Below are positions 37,550 to 47,955 of a stretch of 64,000 bases of DNA, piece by piece (the first letter of the stretch is position 1; the number at the start of each line of letters is the position of its first letter). A program made the translations under genes and the position numbers. This DNA is from Lunularia cruciata (Eukaryota > Streptophyta > Marchantiopsida > Lunulariales > Lunulariaceae). Below the pieces are notes generated by a model. It was not told the origin of the DNA, ran no database searches, and saw nothing but the letters and a program-made list of their open reading frames with translations. Location of the stretch: NCBI GenBank assembly GCA_948567375.1, contig OX419756.1:75778333-75842332 (forward strand), in the 5' to 3' direction.

Positions 37550-38040
37550 AAGTCCACTTTCCGGTCTATATTCTCAGCAGGTGGTTGCTGCCGTGAGGTT
37601 GAACGAGTGTCGTTTACTTATTCACAGAACAGTACCATCTTTCTACTGGTCAAGTATAAGAAAGAATAAGATCTATTGCTAAACCCATTACTCTTTCTTT
37701 CACTCGTCAGAACAAACATCCTAAAGACTGAAGTAATAGAAGATCTCCATGAAATACAAATACAAGGCCTTTACTTGTGTCCCAATTCCCTGTATCAGGT
37801 GTTTAACATCAAAATCTATGAACGACGAAGACTAGACTTGAACGTCTTCATTTTAAACCTCCCTTATGAAATTGACTTTGACGGCATGGCATGATCGTTT
37901 GTAGAGTCAAGTCAATCAATCAAGGGAATCTCCGTGATATTGTAATATTATATATTACAGGTGATCTTGTTTAATTTGCAAGACAGCTATTCATAGAGTG
38001 ACCTCCTCGACTACTGTAACAGAACAGACAATAATGTGAT
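37550..38040. other. No recognisable feature
   Basis: Unique-looking sequence of mixed composition. The frame 37676-37894 (72 codons, plus) has no motif. I searched the minus strand for RNF10 RING-domain blocks and did not see them. Confidence 0.4.
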
Positions 38041-38391
38041 ATGCAGCGCAAGAAGCAAAACGATCTTCTTCAGATGGTACCATTTCGAGCTTGTAAGAAC
38101 GGTACTAGAATCAATTGGGAAAGATGCAGTATACAGGATATTCGCGTCTAGCAAAGATTACCACAGCGACAAGGTGATGACGAGAACTCACCAAAGGCAC
38201 TGTCAGATCCACATTGGAGGGCAGGTACTGCAATGTCTGCTACCTTTGAACGGGCAGGCGGTGGGGTTCAGGTCCCTGAGGATGCTAGACTTGATGAGCT
38301 TACTTTAATTCCGAGGACCTTGCCAGCATATTATTATGCCGAAGATCCACACTCCAGCCCTGCAGGGTATATAAGGGGGTTTCGAATATAG
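38041..38391 (+). pseudogene. Gene-like ORF broken by one TAG
   Basis: From ATG 38041 one frame runs 116 codons to TAG 38389-38391 with a single internal TAG at 38149-38151 (codon 37). The part after that stop has strongly protein-like composition: GDDENSPKALSDPHWRAG, then GGGVQVPEDARLDELTLIPR and LPAYYYAEDPHSSPAG. A possible splice donor follows (GCAG|GTATAT at 38364-38369), and a possible acceptor ends in the internal TAG itself (GCGTCTAG at 38144-38151), so an exon 38152-38365 is also conceivable. I do not recognise the protein. It is either a pseudogene or an exon of a gene whose other exons I cannot find. Confidence 0.4.
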
Positions 38392-38399
38392 CCTCATCG

Positions 38400-39360
38400 A
38401 GGACCTGTAAGATTCCACACAGATTTTTATGGCTAAATTTTAAAAGTTTTATAGGCACTAGGAGGGAGGATCGAGAAGTTTTTTAGGCCAAATTACTCAT
38501 AACCGGGAAAAATGTTCCGGGGAATTGAAACCTAACCCACCGTTTTTTACGAGATGCATGGTATCGTATACATTAACATCTTGACAAGACGACAATGTCG
38601 GAACAAAAATGTACGAGAGAAACTTTTCAAAATTGACTAAACAGGTGATATTCATTATTCTCTCATCTCCATTTGGCATATTATGATATGTATCATAATA
38701 TGGATGGTTAGCACTGACATCTACTCGCATGCTGGATCATTAATTAATTCCAAGATATCACTAATCAAATCTTGCAAAATAAGACTGAACCCGCTCATGC
38801 CCATAAAGCACGATACCGAAAAACTTTTTAAGGATTGTTCATTTTGGGACGGAAACTTTTATGGGTACTTGTAGAAAGTTTTACGGATCTCGGGACTACC
38901 CATAAATTTTGGAAAACTTGGAATTTGAAACCTACGCTGGTGGTCAGAATATTCTGAACAATGTATGGATATGCAAAAATTGTGAGGAGAATATCAACAA
39001 TGTCACCAGAGAGAGTTTTAACATTCATGCTTGGATAATAAGGAGAATTCCAGTACAGGCGTTGGATTGTAAGTGTTTATTGATATGTTTATGAAGAGAC
39101 TCGGAATGATCGAAGACCTTTTCCTATGCCAGCTATCAAGACTTCTGTGATCCAACCCAAGGAAACACGCATATGTTCCTGATAAATTGCATCTTCTCGT
39201 GCGCAGAGATTGTTTTAGGAGAAAACAACGTACCAATTGCAGACGTCGAGCCATGACTCATTTCCTGTTGCTGATCTGGATGTCATATCAACAAAGGAGC
39301 TCTCCTAATTCTTTTCCTCACTGAGTACTTACCCATCTACACAAAGGGAGGATTTGTAAA
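38400..39360. other. No recognisable feature
   Basis: AT-richer sequence with short frames on both strands and no motif, repeat or splice-supported exon that I could defend. Confidence 0.4.
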
Positions 39361-39368
39361 ACCATACC

Positions 39369-39870
39369 GGCGGGAACATACCTGCAAAAGTATAAATACC
39401 AGAGAATGATTATTCATCTCATTGCACGCTATTGTTCTGAGGTCTAATAATGCTACTTTCCATGCAGAGCTTTTGTGTAAGGTTGTGTTTAGTGAATTTG
39501 GGTTTTCCATGTGCTCTCCTTGCAGAATTATATCTTTGTACGTTACCACGCCAAGTTTAGGGTCGTATGTCAACTGCAGCCACTTCTTTGTTGCCGAGGC
39601 CTCTGGGTTTCACGGCGTTCTTGGCGCTCAAGTTGTCAACTTCTTGAATCCATATACCCCAAACCGAGTCACCTATGTTCATCGGAACTGCCCCATTTCA
39701 ACTGAACTGTGCACCTCCTAATGAAACTACAAATCTCCCGTGTGCAACCACACGAGATTTCATTGTAGGAGGCGGCTTCAAAAGGAGACATATATTTGCA
39801 TTCTCCACTACGACAACGTACAAAGAGTTTCATTATTTTGGTCAAAATATTTGGTCAAAAAGTGGATCGT
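39369..39870 (-). other. Possible unrecognised exons, minus strand
   Basis: On the minus strand a frame of about 75 codons reads KKWLQLTYDPKLGVVTYKD then IILQGEHMENPNSLNTTL and ends near CTTTTGCAG|GTATGTT at about 39382. Upstream, another frame reads MNIGDSVWGIWIQEVDNLSA. The two are in different frames, so an intron or frame shift is needed. The plus-strand frame 39422-39721 overlaps and is an alternative reading. The family is not recognised. Confidence 0.25.
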
Positions 39871-39943
39871 TGTTGGGGACATAGCAAGACATAAACGTCA
39901 GATACGAGTTGATGATATATCTCCTGTAGGAAGTCAAGGTCTT

Positions 39944-40117
39944 ATCGACATACAAGTGATCAATATCGACTCATTCTCATATTCTCATATCGACTCTATT
40001 GGGGCTTAGCCCCATTTTACCTTTTTGTTTCACCCTTGTACGGCTTGATGGGGTCTTACCATCCTTCGTGTTTTCTACGCGGTCGCACTTTTCTCATCGA
40101 CATACAAGTGATCAATA
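39944..40117 (-). mobile_element. SINE-like element d with 22-bp TSD
   Basis: Body 39966-40095 (130 bp) lies between perfect 22-base direct repeats at 39944-39965 and 40096-40117 (both begin ATCGACATAC and end GATCAATA). The body carries all blocks of the family, including TTGGGGCTTAGCCCCAT (a short palindrome) and GTTTTCTACGCGGTCGC. The long perfect TSD is the best evidence that this repeat moves by target-primed reverse transcription. Confidence 0.82.
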
Positions 40118-40119
40118 GA

Positions 40120-41780
40120 ATTCCGTTTGGGTCGTGTCTTCAGTTATCAATGTCTTATCCACTCTTTCTTGCGATGATGGAAGATTGGCTTTTGTTCTTC
40201 TATGTATGTAAAAGTTAGAGATGCCACGCAGTGTGTCTTTTGGTGCTGTTTTCTACAGAACTTCTGGGTGAAACGGGCATGAAAAACTATGCAGAATCGA
40301 CTCAAAAGTTTAATCAAGTTCTTAAGTGAGAGAGATCCTTCAAAGCTTTCTCAAATTGAGCGCCATAACCATCAGTTCGAAGACTTACTCCCTGGGGTCC
40401 TGTTCTATCATGAAATCGTTCAAAAATTCGTTGGTAACCAACCCGATCCTTTCGAGTAATTACTGAAACTCCGAAGGCCCATCCCGCAGAGAGAAATAGG
40501 GTAGGGGCTTTGTGAGGTGGATAAAATTAGCAACTCGACAAGTTGTATGGGACATTGCAGTGTCGAAGGTGCAGAACCTATTAACTTTCAGCCTATCAAC
40601 AAAATTTCTCAGCAAGGGTTCATGCCTATCCTTGCTCGGACTATTTGGGAGTAGGGCGAATACGCTCTGCCTGGAGCACTGTGTTCTGATCGTCTACAAA
40701 TTAGATCCAGACATGGAAGGTGGAGTCTTCAAGATGGGTTCATCACTGCTGAGACAGTCGGTATCACAGAATTTAGATGAGTCCAGTATATAATAAGGCA
40801 AGAGTTAAAAGAAAACTAAGAGCGCTTCAGTTGAACGCAAATATAAATCTGAAACAGGATGCTTCCACTGAATATGAACCTCGCTTCATAAATCACGAGC
40901 TATATATTCAGCCCTACAGGTAATAACAGCACCCTTTACCTCAATAAGTAGAGGCAATTACTGAAAGCTTTCCAAGGACTATCTGGGGATGAGCGACATC
41001 AGACCCCATGATAAATCAACTAGACTTTGCACGATCTATAGCACTTCTTGCATCTCAGCAGGGAAAGAATACGACAGTCCAGTATCTTTTACTATGATAA
41101 ACGACATGTCTCAGACAGAAGCATATATTCAGACTGATCCAGTTCTTTCAAACTCTGGTCCCGAGCTGACATCAATATCGTCATTGCTAAAGAAGCCATT
41201 GAATATAATGTCAAAATTATTTACAATCTTCTACCGTCTTCAGTCATCCTACCTTGTCTGAAGCAACAACTTGACTAAACAAGGCTTACGATGGTCGGTA
41301 GAGGAGATACAAGAAACACCAGGTGCAAAATGGCTGAGTATCCAGAAAGTCTCATACGCGTTAAAAAGCGTCTGCCAGCTTTTAAGTCCTTTCAAAATTA
41401 CCACACTAACTAACTGATACGAGAATTTGACCTTTGCATGCTGACATCTTCGGCACCAAACACCGTGGATACCTTGACAACCACCATTCACCTACATTGG
41501 TATTGGTGACAGGGAGCAAACCAGAATTACCTGGGCAAGGACGTGTAAAGATCTTTGGTGACAAGACATGGACTTCTTTAGCACCTTTGCCATAAACGTC
41601 AAACTAGTTGTGCACAAGGTGAGTACAGACCACCCAACCCGATACAATCATATCTCAGCTCAAACCAGCCTCTTGAGGATACGCAGATTATTGGAGGAAT
41701 GGTCCAACAGAACTCTAAAAAGTACTTCAGTGACAAAAAATGCAAGGCTGCAAACCCATGCAGCAATGATCATATCTTTG
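40120..41780. other. Intergenic DNA between RNF10-side sequence and COPA
   Basis: Frames up to 93 codons (40512-40793, 40989-41261 plus) without motifs. Includes the 3' flank of COPA. Nothing else supported. Confidence 0.4.
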
Positions 41781-41784
41781 TTCC

Positions 41785-44700
41785 TCACCGCACTTGGGTA
41801 GGAGAGCAAAGCAAACCAGAAGCATCTGAGCCAACAGTTGCAAGGTCACAGACTGGACAAACCTTTCCTTTAACCAGAGGGACAAATCGTGCTGCGCAGA
41901 AAGGGCATGATACATCCTCGCTGCCGCGGTAGATTGGAGTGAAAGTCTGCCCACAAACAACGAATGGATTGCGGGGATCGTAGTTTATTTGAAGCTCATC
42001 CCGTGGGGTCCTCTCACAGACTTGTAGAACTTGTCTTGCTTTTTGAGAAATTGGTGGCGTAAGATTCATCTCCAAAAGCCGTCGGGCGAATGAGGCAGCC
42101 GTGTTGTAGTTTTTAAACTTGAAGCATATGCCCATAGCAGAGTGGAGACTGAGCTTCAAGTGCGTAGCTTGAAGGTTGCAATGAGTGAAATAAGCAGCAA
42201 GCTCAGCCTGGCGCACGGGATTGTCCCTCTCTTCTTTCCTTTTCAATTCGATCCTCAAAGCGAGAACATACTCCTTCGCGATTCCAAGTAGCTCCTTCAC
42301 CTCATCGACTTCCTTGCGAGATTCAACCACCACTAGTGGGATTGTCTGCAAGATGGTGAGGAATACTCTCAAGGCCTCTGTGAACTTCCCTTCTGTGGTA
42401 GTCTTGTAGGCGATTTTTAACTTCTCTTCCAGGGTGGAGAGTTTGTAGATCAGAGCAGGTGGACCACGGACATTCGGACTCGAGCTTTCTGTCCAACCTC
42501 TCTCCAACGCTAAAGGTACAACGGGGACTGAGACCAGCGCAGGTAGTGAGGTATGACTTGCCATATGAAGCTCCAAAAATGCACTCTTTAAAGGTGCAAA
42601 ATTGCTGATGCCTAACTGGCGGTTCAGCAGTCGCATAGCAGTGTCGAATGCCCCTGCTGCCGCATGTTCAGCTGCAAGCGAAGACCTCTGCACCCAGATT
42701 TGACTGACGGCCATTCCAGGAGTAGGAGCAACGAAGTATGCAGATTCAACGGTGGCAGACAAGTCCGCAGCACCAACATCTGGTGGAAGCTCCAAATCTT
42801 CCATATCCCACCCTGCTTCATCATCTTCTGGTCCTCTGGGTTCTTCATCATCGCCATGTGCAATCCCACCGTTTTGTCCCTCAGAGACATCTGGTATGAC
42901 CAGCTCCTCTCCCCATGCTCCAGGAGTGCCTTCATCCTCTACCTCTGTCGGCATGCCAGCATCGGCTGCAAATGCTCCTTCAAAGAACCCTTTGCTTACC
43001 AGAAGAAGTGGCCAATTGTTATCTCGGAGAATGGGCGTGGGGGGCAAAAGAAGCCCAGACTCCTCAACTGAAGAAAGATCAGGCACACCCTCCTCACCCA
43101 AAGATCCAGCAATTCTCTCAGCCACATCATCGAGGCCATGAACGGCTGCAGTAACATACGCCAATGGCAGATGACCAGATTCTTCCAGAATCTTTACCCG
43201 CTCCTGAACGTCACCCAGATAGAGGGCATTGTGGAAGCGTCCCATCACGTCGTTACGCATTTCCGCAATCTTCAGCATTTTGGAGAGTTTATCCAAATTT
43301 CCGGTGATCAGATACAGAAATGAAAGCCTTTCGAAGTTCTTCGTTTTCTGGTAGGAATACTCCACAATCTCGTGATTGCCTTGGCGTAGTGCCTCCACTC
43401 CAAGTCTGTACCAATAATCTTTCTCGTCTATCTCCTTTGCAGATGCCACTGCCACTTCGATGTTCCCACATTCCACAGCAAGGTTGAACCTTGTTCGCTC
43501 ATCCTTCACAAAGTGCAAGGCAACCTCTGGAAATCCCTTTTGCTGGAGGTAAGCTATGATGGACTGGCCACAAAGCTGAGATCCGCGGATCATTTGAAGA
43601 ACTTGGTCGTACTTTCTCTGAATCAACGCAAGCTTGAACATGTACTCAGTGGTGTCGATCTGAATAACTCTGTTCTTCCCATCCCTATCCAAGCTGTATA
43701 CGGAGGTACCTTTGACTTTGGTAATGTAAACAGGTACTTCAAGAGTTCTGATGATGCCGCTGTCTCCATTTGGCAGACAGTACTTGATGTGGTTCAGAGT
43801 TGTGTAGATAAACACACCAGAGTCATCCCAGGCTCCGCTCTTAACCCTGATTGTCTCATGAACTGTGCACTTGTGCACCAGTTTCTTCGAGGCGATGATG
43901 ATTGCGTGCTTACTGATCAGAGCAACTAGCTCCATGTCGGAAGACCACACGACATACTTGACGAAAGGAGTGTTCAGCTCACCTAGAGTACTTCTCTGTT
44001 GAAGATCAAAGAGTATCACCTTATCTTCCGAGCGGCAGAGTAGGTTACCGAGATTTGCATAGAAAACAGCATCAGTTGTAGCAAAGGGCAAGTTCACCTT
44101 CTTTGTCACCTCATTGCGAAGATTCTTGATTACAACTTGGTTGTGATTCCTGTCCAAGACGGCAAATCGATTTCGCGCCACAAAGACAGCGGAAGCTCCC
44201 AACCCTCGCTTCGCTTCCTGTGCGTTCTCACTGCGACCAGTAGTATCCTTGGGAATAGTGTACAGTTCATATGACCCTCCATCTACATCTGAACAGATAA
44301 GAACAGCATTCTCAGCCGGGTTGTAAGACATAGATCTGGGGCCCTGGTTCATGCCTGTGGATCCCGTTCTTCTAATGGAGATAAGAGGATTGTCTCTAGC
44401 GCTATCAAAATCATACGTTCGGAGGTACCGCTCTTTGACAAAGTAAAGGGTGCTTCCATGAACGGCATAAGACGGCCTTTCACGCTCCAGTTTGAACACA
44501 ATCATACCACTATCATGCCCTGCTGCTAGAAGATTCATATCAGGGTGAGCTGCCAATATCCAGAAACGATCATGCTCTCTGCGAAAAGTTTGGACCCCTG
44601 TCCGCTTGGACATGTCCCATACCCGAATACTCTTATCCTCTGAGTTCGAGACTATGATATCCTGCCGAGCATGGAACATGACACAGGATACATTGTTCAC

Positions 44701-46126
44701 GTGACCCCTAAGAGTGTCAACCTCCCATGCCTTGGTGTCTGCACAGAACCAATCGTATTGCGGTCAAGCACAACTCTTCAAAGCAGATTCTGAATCTAAC
44801 GAGATGATAAGTGCTAGAAATTTCTATCTTCATTCAAATTTACTTCTGGGACGCTAGATACCTAAGCGACTTTGATGTTTTATATCGTACCGTTCATCCG
44901 CCAAAGCTTGACCTGACGATCATCAGCACCGGAAACTATGAGAGGCAAAGTTGGATGGAATGCAGCCCAGTTTACACCCCTGTCGTGACCCTCAAGGACA
45001 TACTTCACCACTGCATCACCTCCACCAAAGAGATCTGTGTTCATCTGTGTCAACCGCAAAATATCCTCAGCAGGAGCAACGGTCTTCTTCCTTAGGGCTC
45101 CAATGTCCCATATTCTTACGGTCTGATCCAAAGAAGCTGAAACGACTAAGTCTTCCTTGATGTGGAACGATGCACACATGACGTAATGGTTGTGACCTGT
45201 AAGAACAGAAATGCAAGTTCTCGACTGCCAATTCCAGATCCGGATGGTTTGATCATCACTAGCACTAACAATCCATGGGTACTCTTGATGGAACTGCACT
45301 GTCCGAATGTAATCCAGATGCCCCAAGAGAGTGAACAAACATCTCCGCAACTTGTAATTCCACACTTTAATCTTATAGTCGTCACCTGCATTGAGATCAA
45401 GGAACGAAACTCAGACCGAGTATCAAACTCTTCGATCTAGTGTCATCAAAATGTTGAACCTCGCAAAGATCCAATATCGCAAAGGTAATACAATTAGTCA
45501 CCCAAAGAGGCACAAAAGCAACTGGTAAGAACCTCGACTCAAAGAATCGAGAGCCACGTCCGCATGGAGGAGTAGCAAAGAAACGCTCTGCCTACATTCC
45601 GTCAAATGCGGTACAAAATCTATGATCTACAACCTCCAGATAGAACTTCTTTAAATCGCCACAGAATAATGTACTGCTTGCAATATCGTGTTTATGGGAC
45701 AATATGATCAACAAAAATAAATAAACAAGGTAGGTAGAGCATGAGAGATGCTCCGCGACAGATCTGAACAGAATCAACCTAGGCTATACCGACGGAGTCC
45801 ATCACACATTGCAAGTGGCACAAACAAAAGTGTCTGGCTGAGCTCAGATCCACTTCGCAAGGGTACCCTAGGCTTCTCAAACATCAAAAACCAATGGAAA
45901 GTGATGAGAGACAAGTACCTCCGGAGACGAAAAGAGGCTGTGACTTGTGGAAATGGACACCACGAACGGGACCATCATGCTCGTCAAATCGGTCAATCAG
46001 AGTTCCCATACGGTAGTCCCATAATTGGATCACTCCGCTGTGCAAACTGGCCAAGATCCAGGGCCGCCTCGGGTGGAAGCTCAGCCCTTTCACCCGATTA
46101 CTCTTGGTCTCGAACTTGGTCAGCAT
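41785..46126 (-). CDS. COPA: Coatomer subunit alpha (alpha-COP)
   Basis: Three minus-strand exons, 46126-45919, 45385-44891 and 44738-41785, join in phase at GT-AG introns of 533 and 152 bp and give 1218 residues, the usual plant length. The start [20 protein letters not shown] is the conserved alpha-COP N-terminus. Residues 1 to about 320 form the first WD40 propeller ([62 protein letters not shown]), followed by a second propeller, an alpha-solenoid ([20 protein letters not shown], residues about 700), an acidic linker (about 840-890) and the epsilon-COP-binding C-terminal domain with Cys pairs ([15 protein letters not shown]) ending LLCSPTQVR. The protein is a COPI coat subunit that forms the outer cage with beta'- and epsilon-COP and binds KKXX cargo for Golgi-to-ER transport. 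No broken residue or frame was seen, so this gene looks functional. Confidence 0.97.
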
Positions 46127-46700
46127 TGTGCCTACTCACTAGGTTTCCGCGACCAACCTCTCACAATCCTCACCCTGGGCCTCGTCCGGATCGACTCCTC
46201 TCCTCTACAAATCAGGTCTTCCGACCGCGCAAAACTGATCGATCTTTCGCGTGGAGGCTGACTCCTCAGCAGCAGACAGCTAAACAGCTTTCCCTTGATG
46301 GAGCTACAATCAATCGATCTACACTCTCTTACTGCTCAAGGCAAATCTCCATGGTGAAGAATACGGCCAGCGGGGGCAGCAAGCGGATGTTGCCCCCAGT
46401 GCGTGCAGGGCCTCTAGGCTTCCTCCCGGAACTTCCTCCGTTCGTGTTCGACCCGACTCGTCTCCGCTCACGAAATGAAGTTCAAGTGCTGTTTCGGCCA
46501 CGAACAAGTTCAATGAGTGAGACTGAGTGATTGGACGGGTCCTCGAAGGAGGGATGAAAAGGACCCCTCCAACTTTAGCCGTGAGCGAGGGCTTTACTCC
46601 AGATTTGAGGAGAGTGCCTCGCCAAAGTTTGTCTACCATTACATAACCATAGATAGTTACGCTCTCCACTTGCCCCGAGCTTCAATATTAGGGAACGAAA
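46127..46700 (-). promoter_or_regulatory. 5' flank of COPA, GC- and CpG-rich
   Basis: The 550 bases upstream of the COPA ATG are the most GC- and CpG-rich of the window, as expected for a 5' UTR and promoter of a housekeeping gene. No clear TATA box could be fixed. The long plus-strand frame 45748-46530 and the minus frame 46319-46669 seem to be consequences of this composition. Confidence 0.4.
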
Positions 46701-46933
46701 GTAAAAGGCCGAAAAAACACGATGCGTAGAAAACACGACGGACGGGAAGGCCCCATCAAAGCCGTGCAAGGGTTACGGGGGTGAGACAAAATGGGTAAAA
46801 TGGGGCTAAGTTCCGATCGACCCGATATGAGAAATTTGCCCTACCGCACCTACGATATCCGAGCTACGAACGAAAGTATGCTTCTTGGTTATATTAGCTT
46901 CGATATTACGGAACGAAAGTAGGCTTCTTGGTT
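46679..46933. repeat. Short direct repeats around SINE-like element e
   Basis: GCTTC(A/G)ATATTA(G/C)GGAACG followed by AAAGTA occurs at 46679-46703 and 46897-46921. A related unit (AACGAAAGTA then TGCTTCTTGGTT) lies at 46869-46890 and again at 46912-46933, period 43. The SINE-like element sits between the outer copies. Confidence 0.7.
46711..46836 (+). mobile_element. SINE-like element e
   Basis: Most diverged copy: GCGTAGAAAACACGACGGAC, GGGAAGGCCCCATC, GCCGTGCAAGGG and AAAATGGGGCTAAG are all in the family order. It lies at the right edge of the gene island, just upstream of COPA. Confidence 0.6.
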
Positions 46934-46939
46934 GTTCAA

Positions 46940-47480
46940 GTAGACTTGAGTGTAAAGGTATCAACCAAATTAGCACCAAACTTAAACTTGTAAACTTGAC
47001 AAGGACAAGTTAAATAAATTTCAAATTTCAAATGGATCTAGTATTATACTTGGGATAAAGTAAGAGGTCATATCATGTACATATATCTCAATCTTTAATA
47101 CATAGGATCCTGCGGGGAAGAAAGATGATAACGAGTCAATATTTCTTCAAACAAATGATCAATCGCTTGCTCTCTCATGTGTTAGTTCCGGAAATCATTT
47201 GCCATCAAGTTATCCAAAGAGAGTTGAATTAAAAAGGAAAATCATTTGCATTGTTTAAAATGTGATATGCACCAAGTGATGATTAGTCAAAAGAGGCTTC
47301 TGAGGATTAAAAAAATTTTACTACGAGATGAAGACCAGAAAATTATGAATTTACTAAATTTAGCTATTTATCATTATCTAATGATAATAAGGTCTCGAAC
47401 TAACAAACATACACTAATAAGAGTATACTTGAAATTAATGAAATATACTACACCCTATTCTAAGTTTGCATAAATATGAA
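46940..47480. other. Transition to AT-rich DNA, nothing recognised
   Basis: Composition drops back to AT-rich and CpG becomes rare from about 47.0 kb. Frame 47246-47473 (75 codons, plus) has no motif. Confidence 0.4.
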
Positions 47481-47644
47481 TGGAATAGAAATGTCTTCTG
47501 AGTGTTATGTTGTTGATTATAGAAGTGGAGAAGTCTATATTGATTATAGAAGTGTTATATTATTGACTTAGAAGAAGTGTTATATTATTGTTTATAGTTC
47601 TCAAAAGAAACATAAATAAAAGAGACATTTCTCTTTCTATTCCA
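47481..47644. repeat. Inverted-repeat (foldback) element, 164 bp
   Basis: TGGAATAGAAATGTCT at 47481-47496 is the reverse complement of the end segment at 47623-47644, apart from a 4-base insertion. Inside, units of 'gattatagaagtgttatatt' are repeated imperfectly. It could be a MITE or part of an LTR; no clear target-site duplication was found. Confidence 0.45.
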
Positions 47645-47699
47645 TTCTAAGGTAGAACCCTTTTCTAGATTAAATAAGATTTCAGATTTTAACATTTTA

Positions 47700-47955
47700 T
47701 TTACCTTTAAGAGGTACCTAGGGGATGATGGACGGAAGTGTTCCTGGGGGACAGGGACAACGGATGGGACCTTGGACAGAACTATATCTAGAGACGAAGA
47801 TAACAGTTGAATACTACCTAAAGGGATAGAGATAACGGACGGGGGGCGAGACAACCGATGGAATTGTTTTTGAACGACGACAAAGGGTGGGGAGGGGACG
47901 ATGTATGTTAAGAGTATCCGGTCTGCCGTGGTATCATGCTCGGTGCTAACACTAA
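47700..47955. other. GC-rich island with primer-binding-like site
   Basis: A G-rich, CpG-containing patch in AT-rich surroundings, with imperfect repeats of GACAACGGATGGGACC / GATAACGGACGGGGGGCG. At 47930 it reads TGGTATCATGCTCGG, close to the TGGTATCAGAGC-type primer-binding site of plant LTR elements (initiator Met tRNA). This may be the 5' leader of a lost LTR retrotransposon. Confidence 0.3.

Noticed and set aside
42664-43154. Several 80-135 codon plus-strand ORFs
   Set aside because: They are antisense shadows of the large COPA exon 41785-44738.
45748-46530. 260-codon plus-strand ORF
   Set aside because: It runs antisense over COPA exon 1 and the GC-rich 5' flank; exon 1 on the minus strand is certain, and the frame shows no motif.
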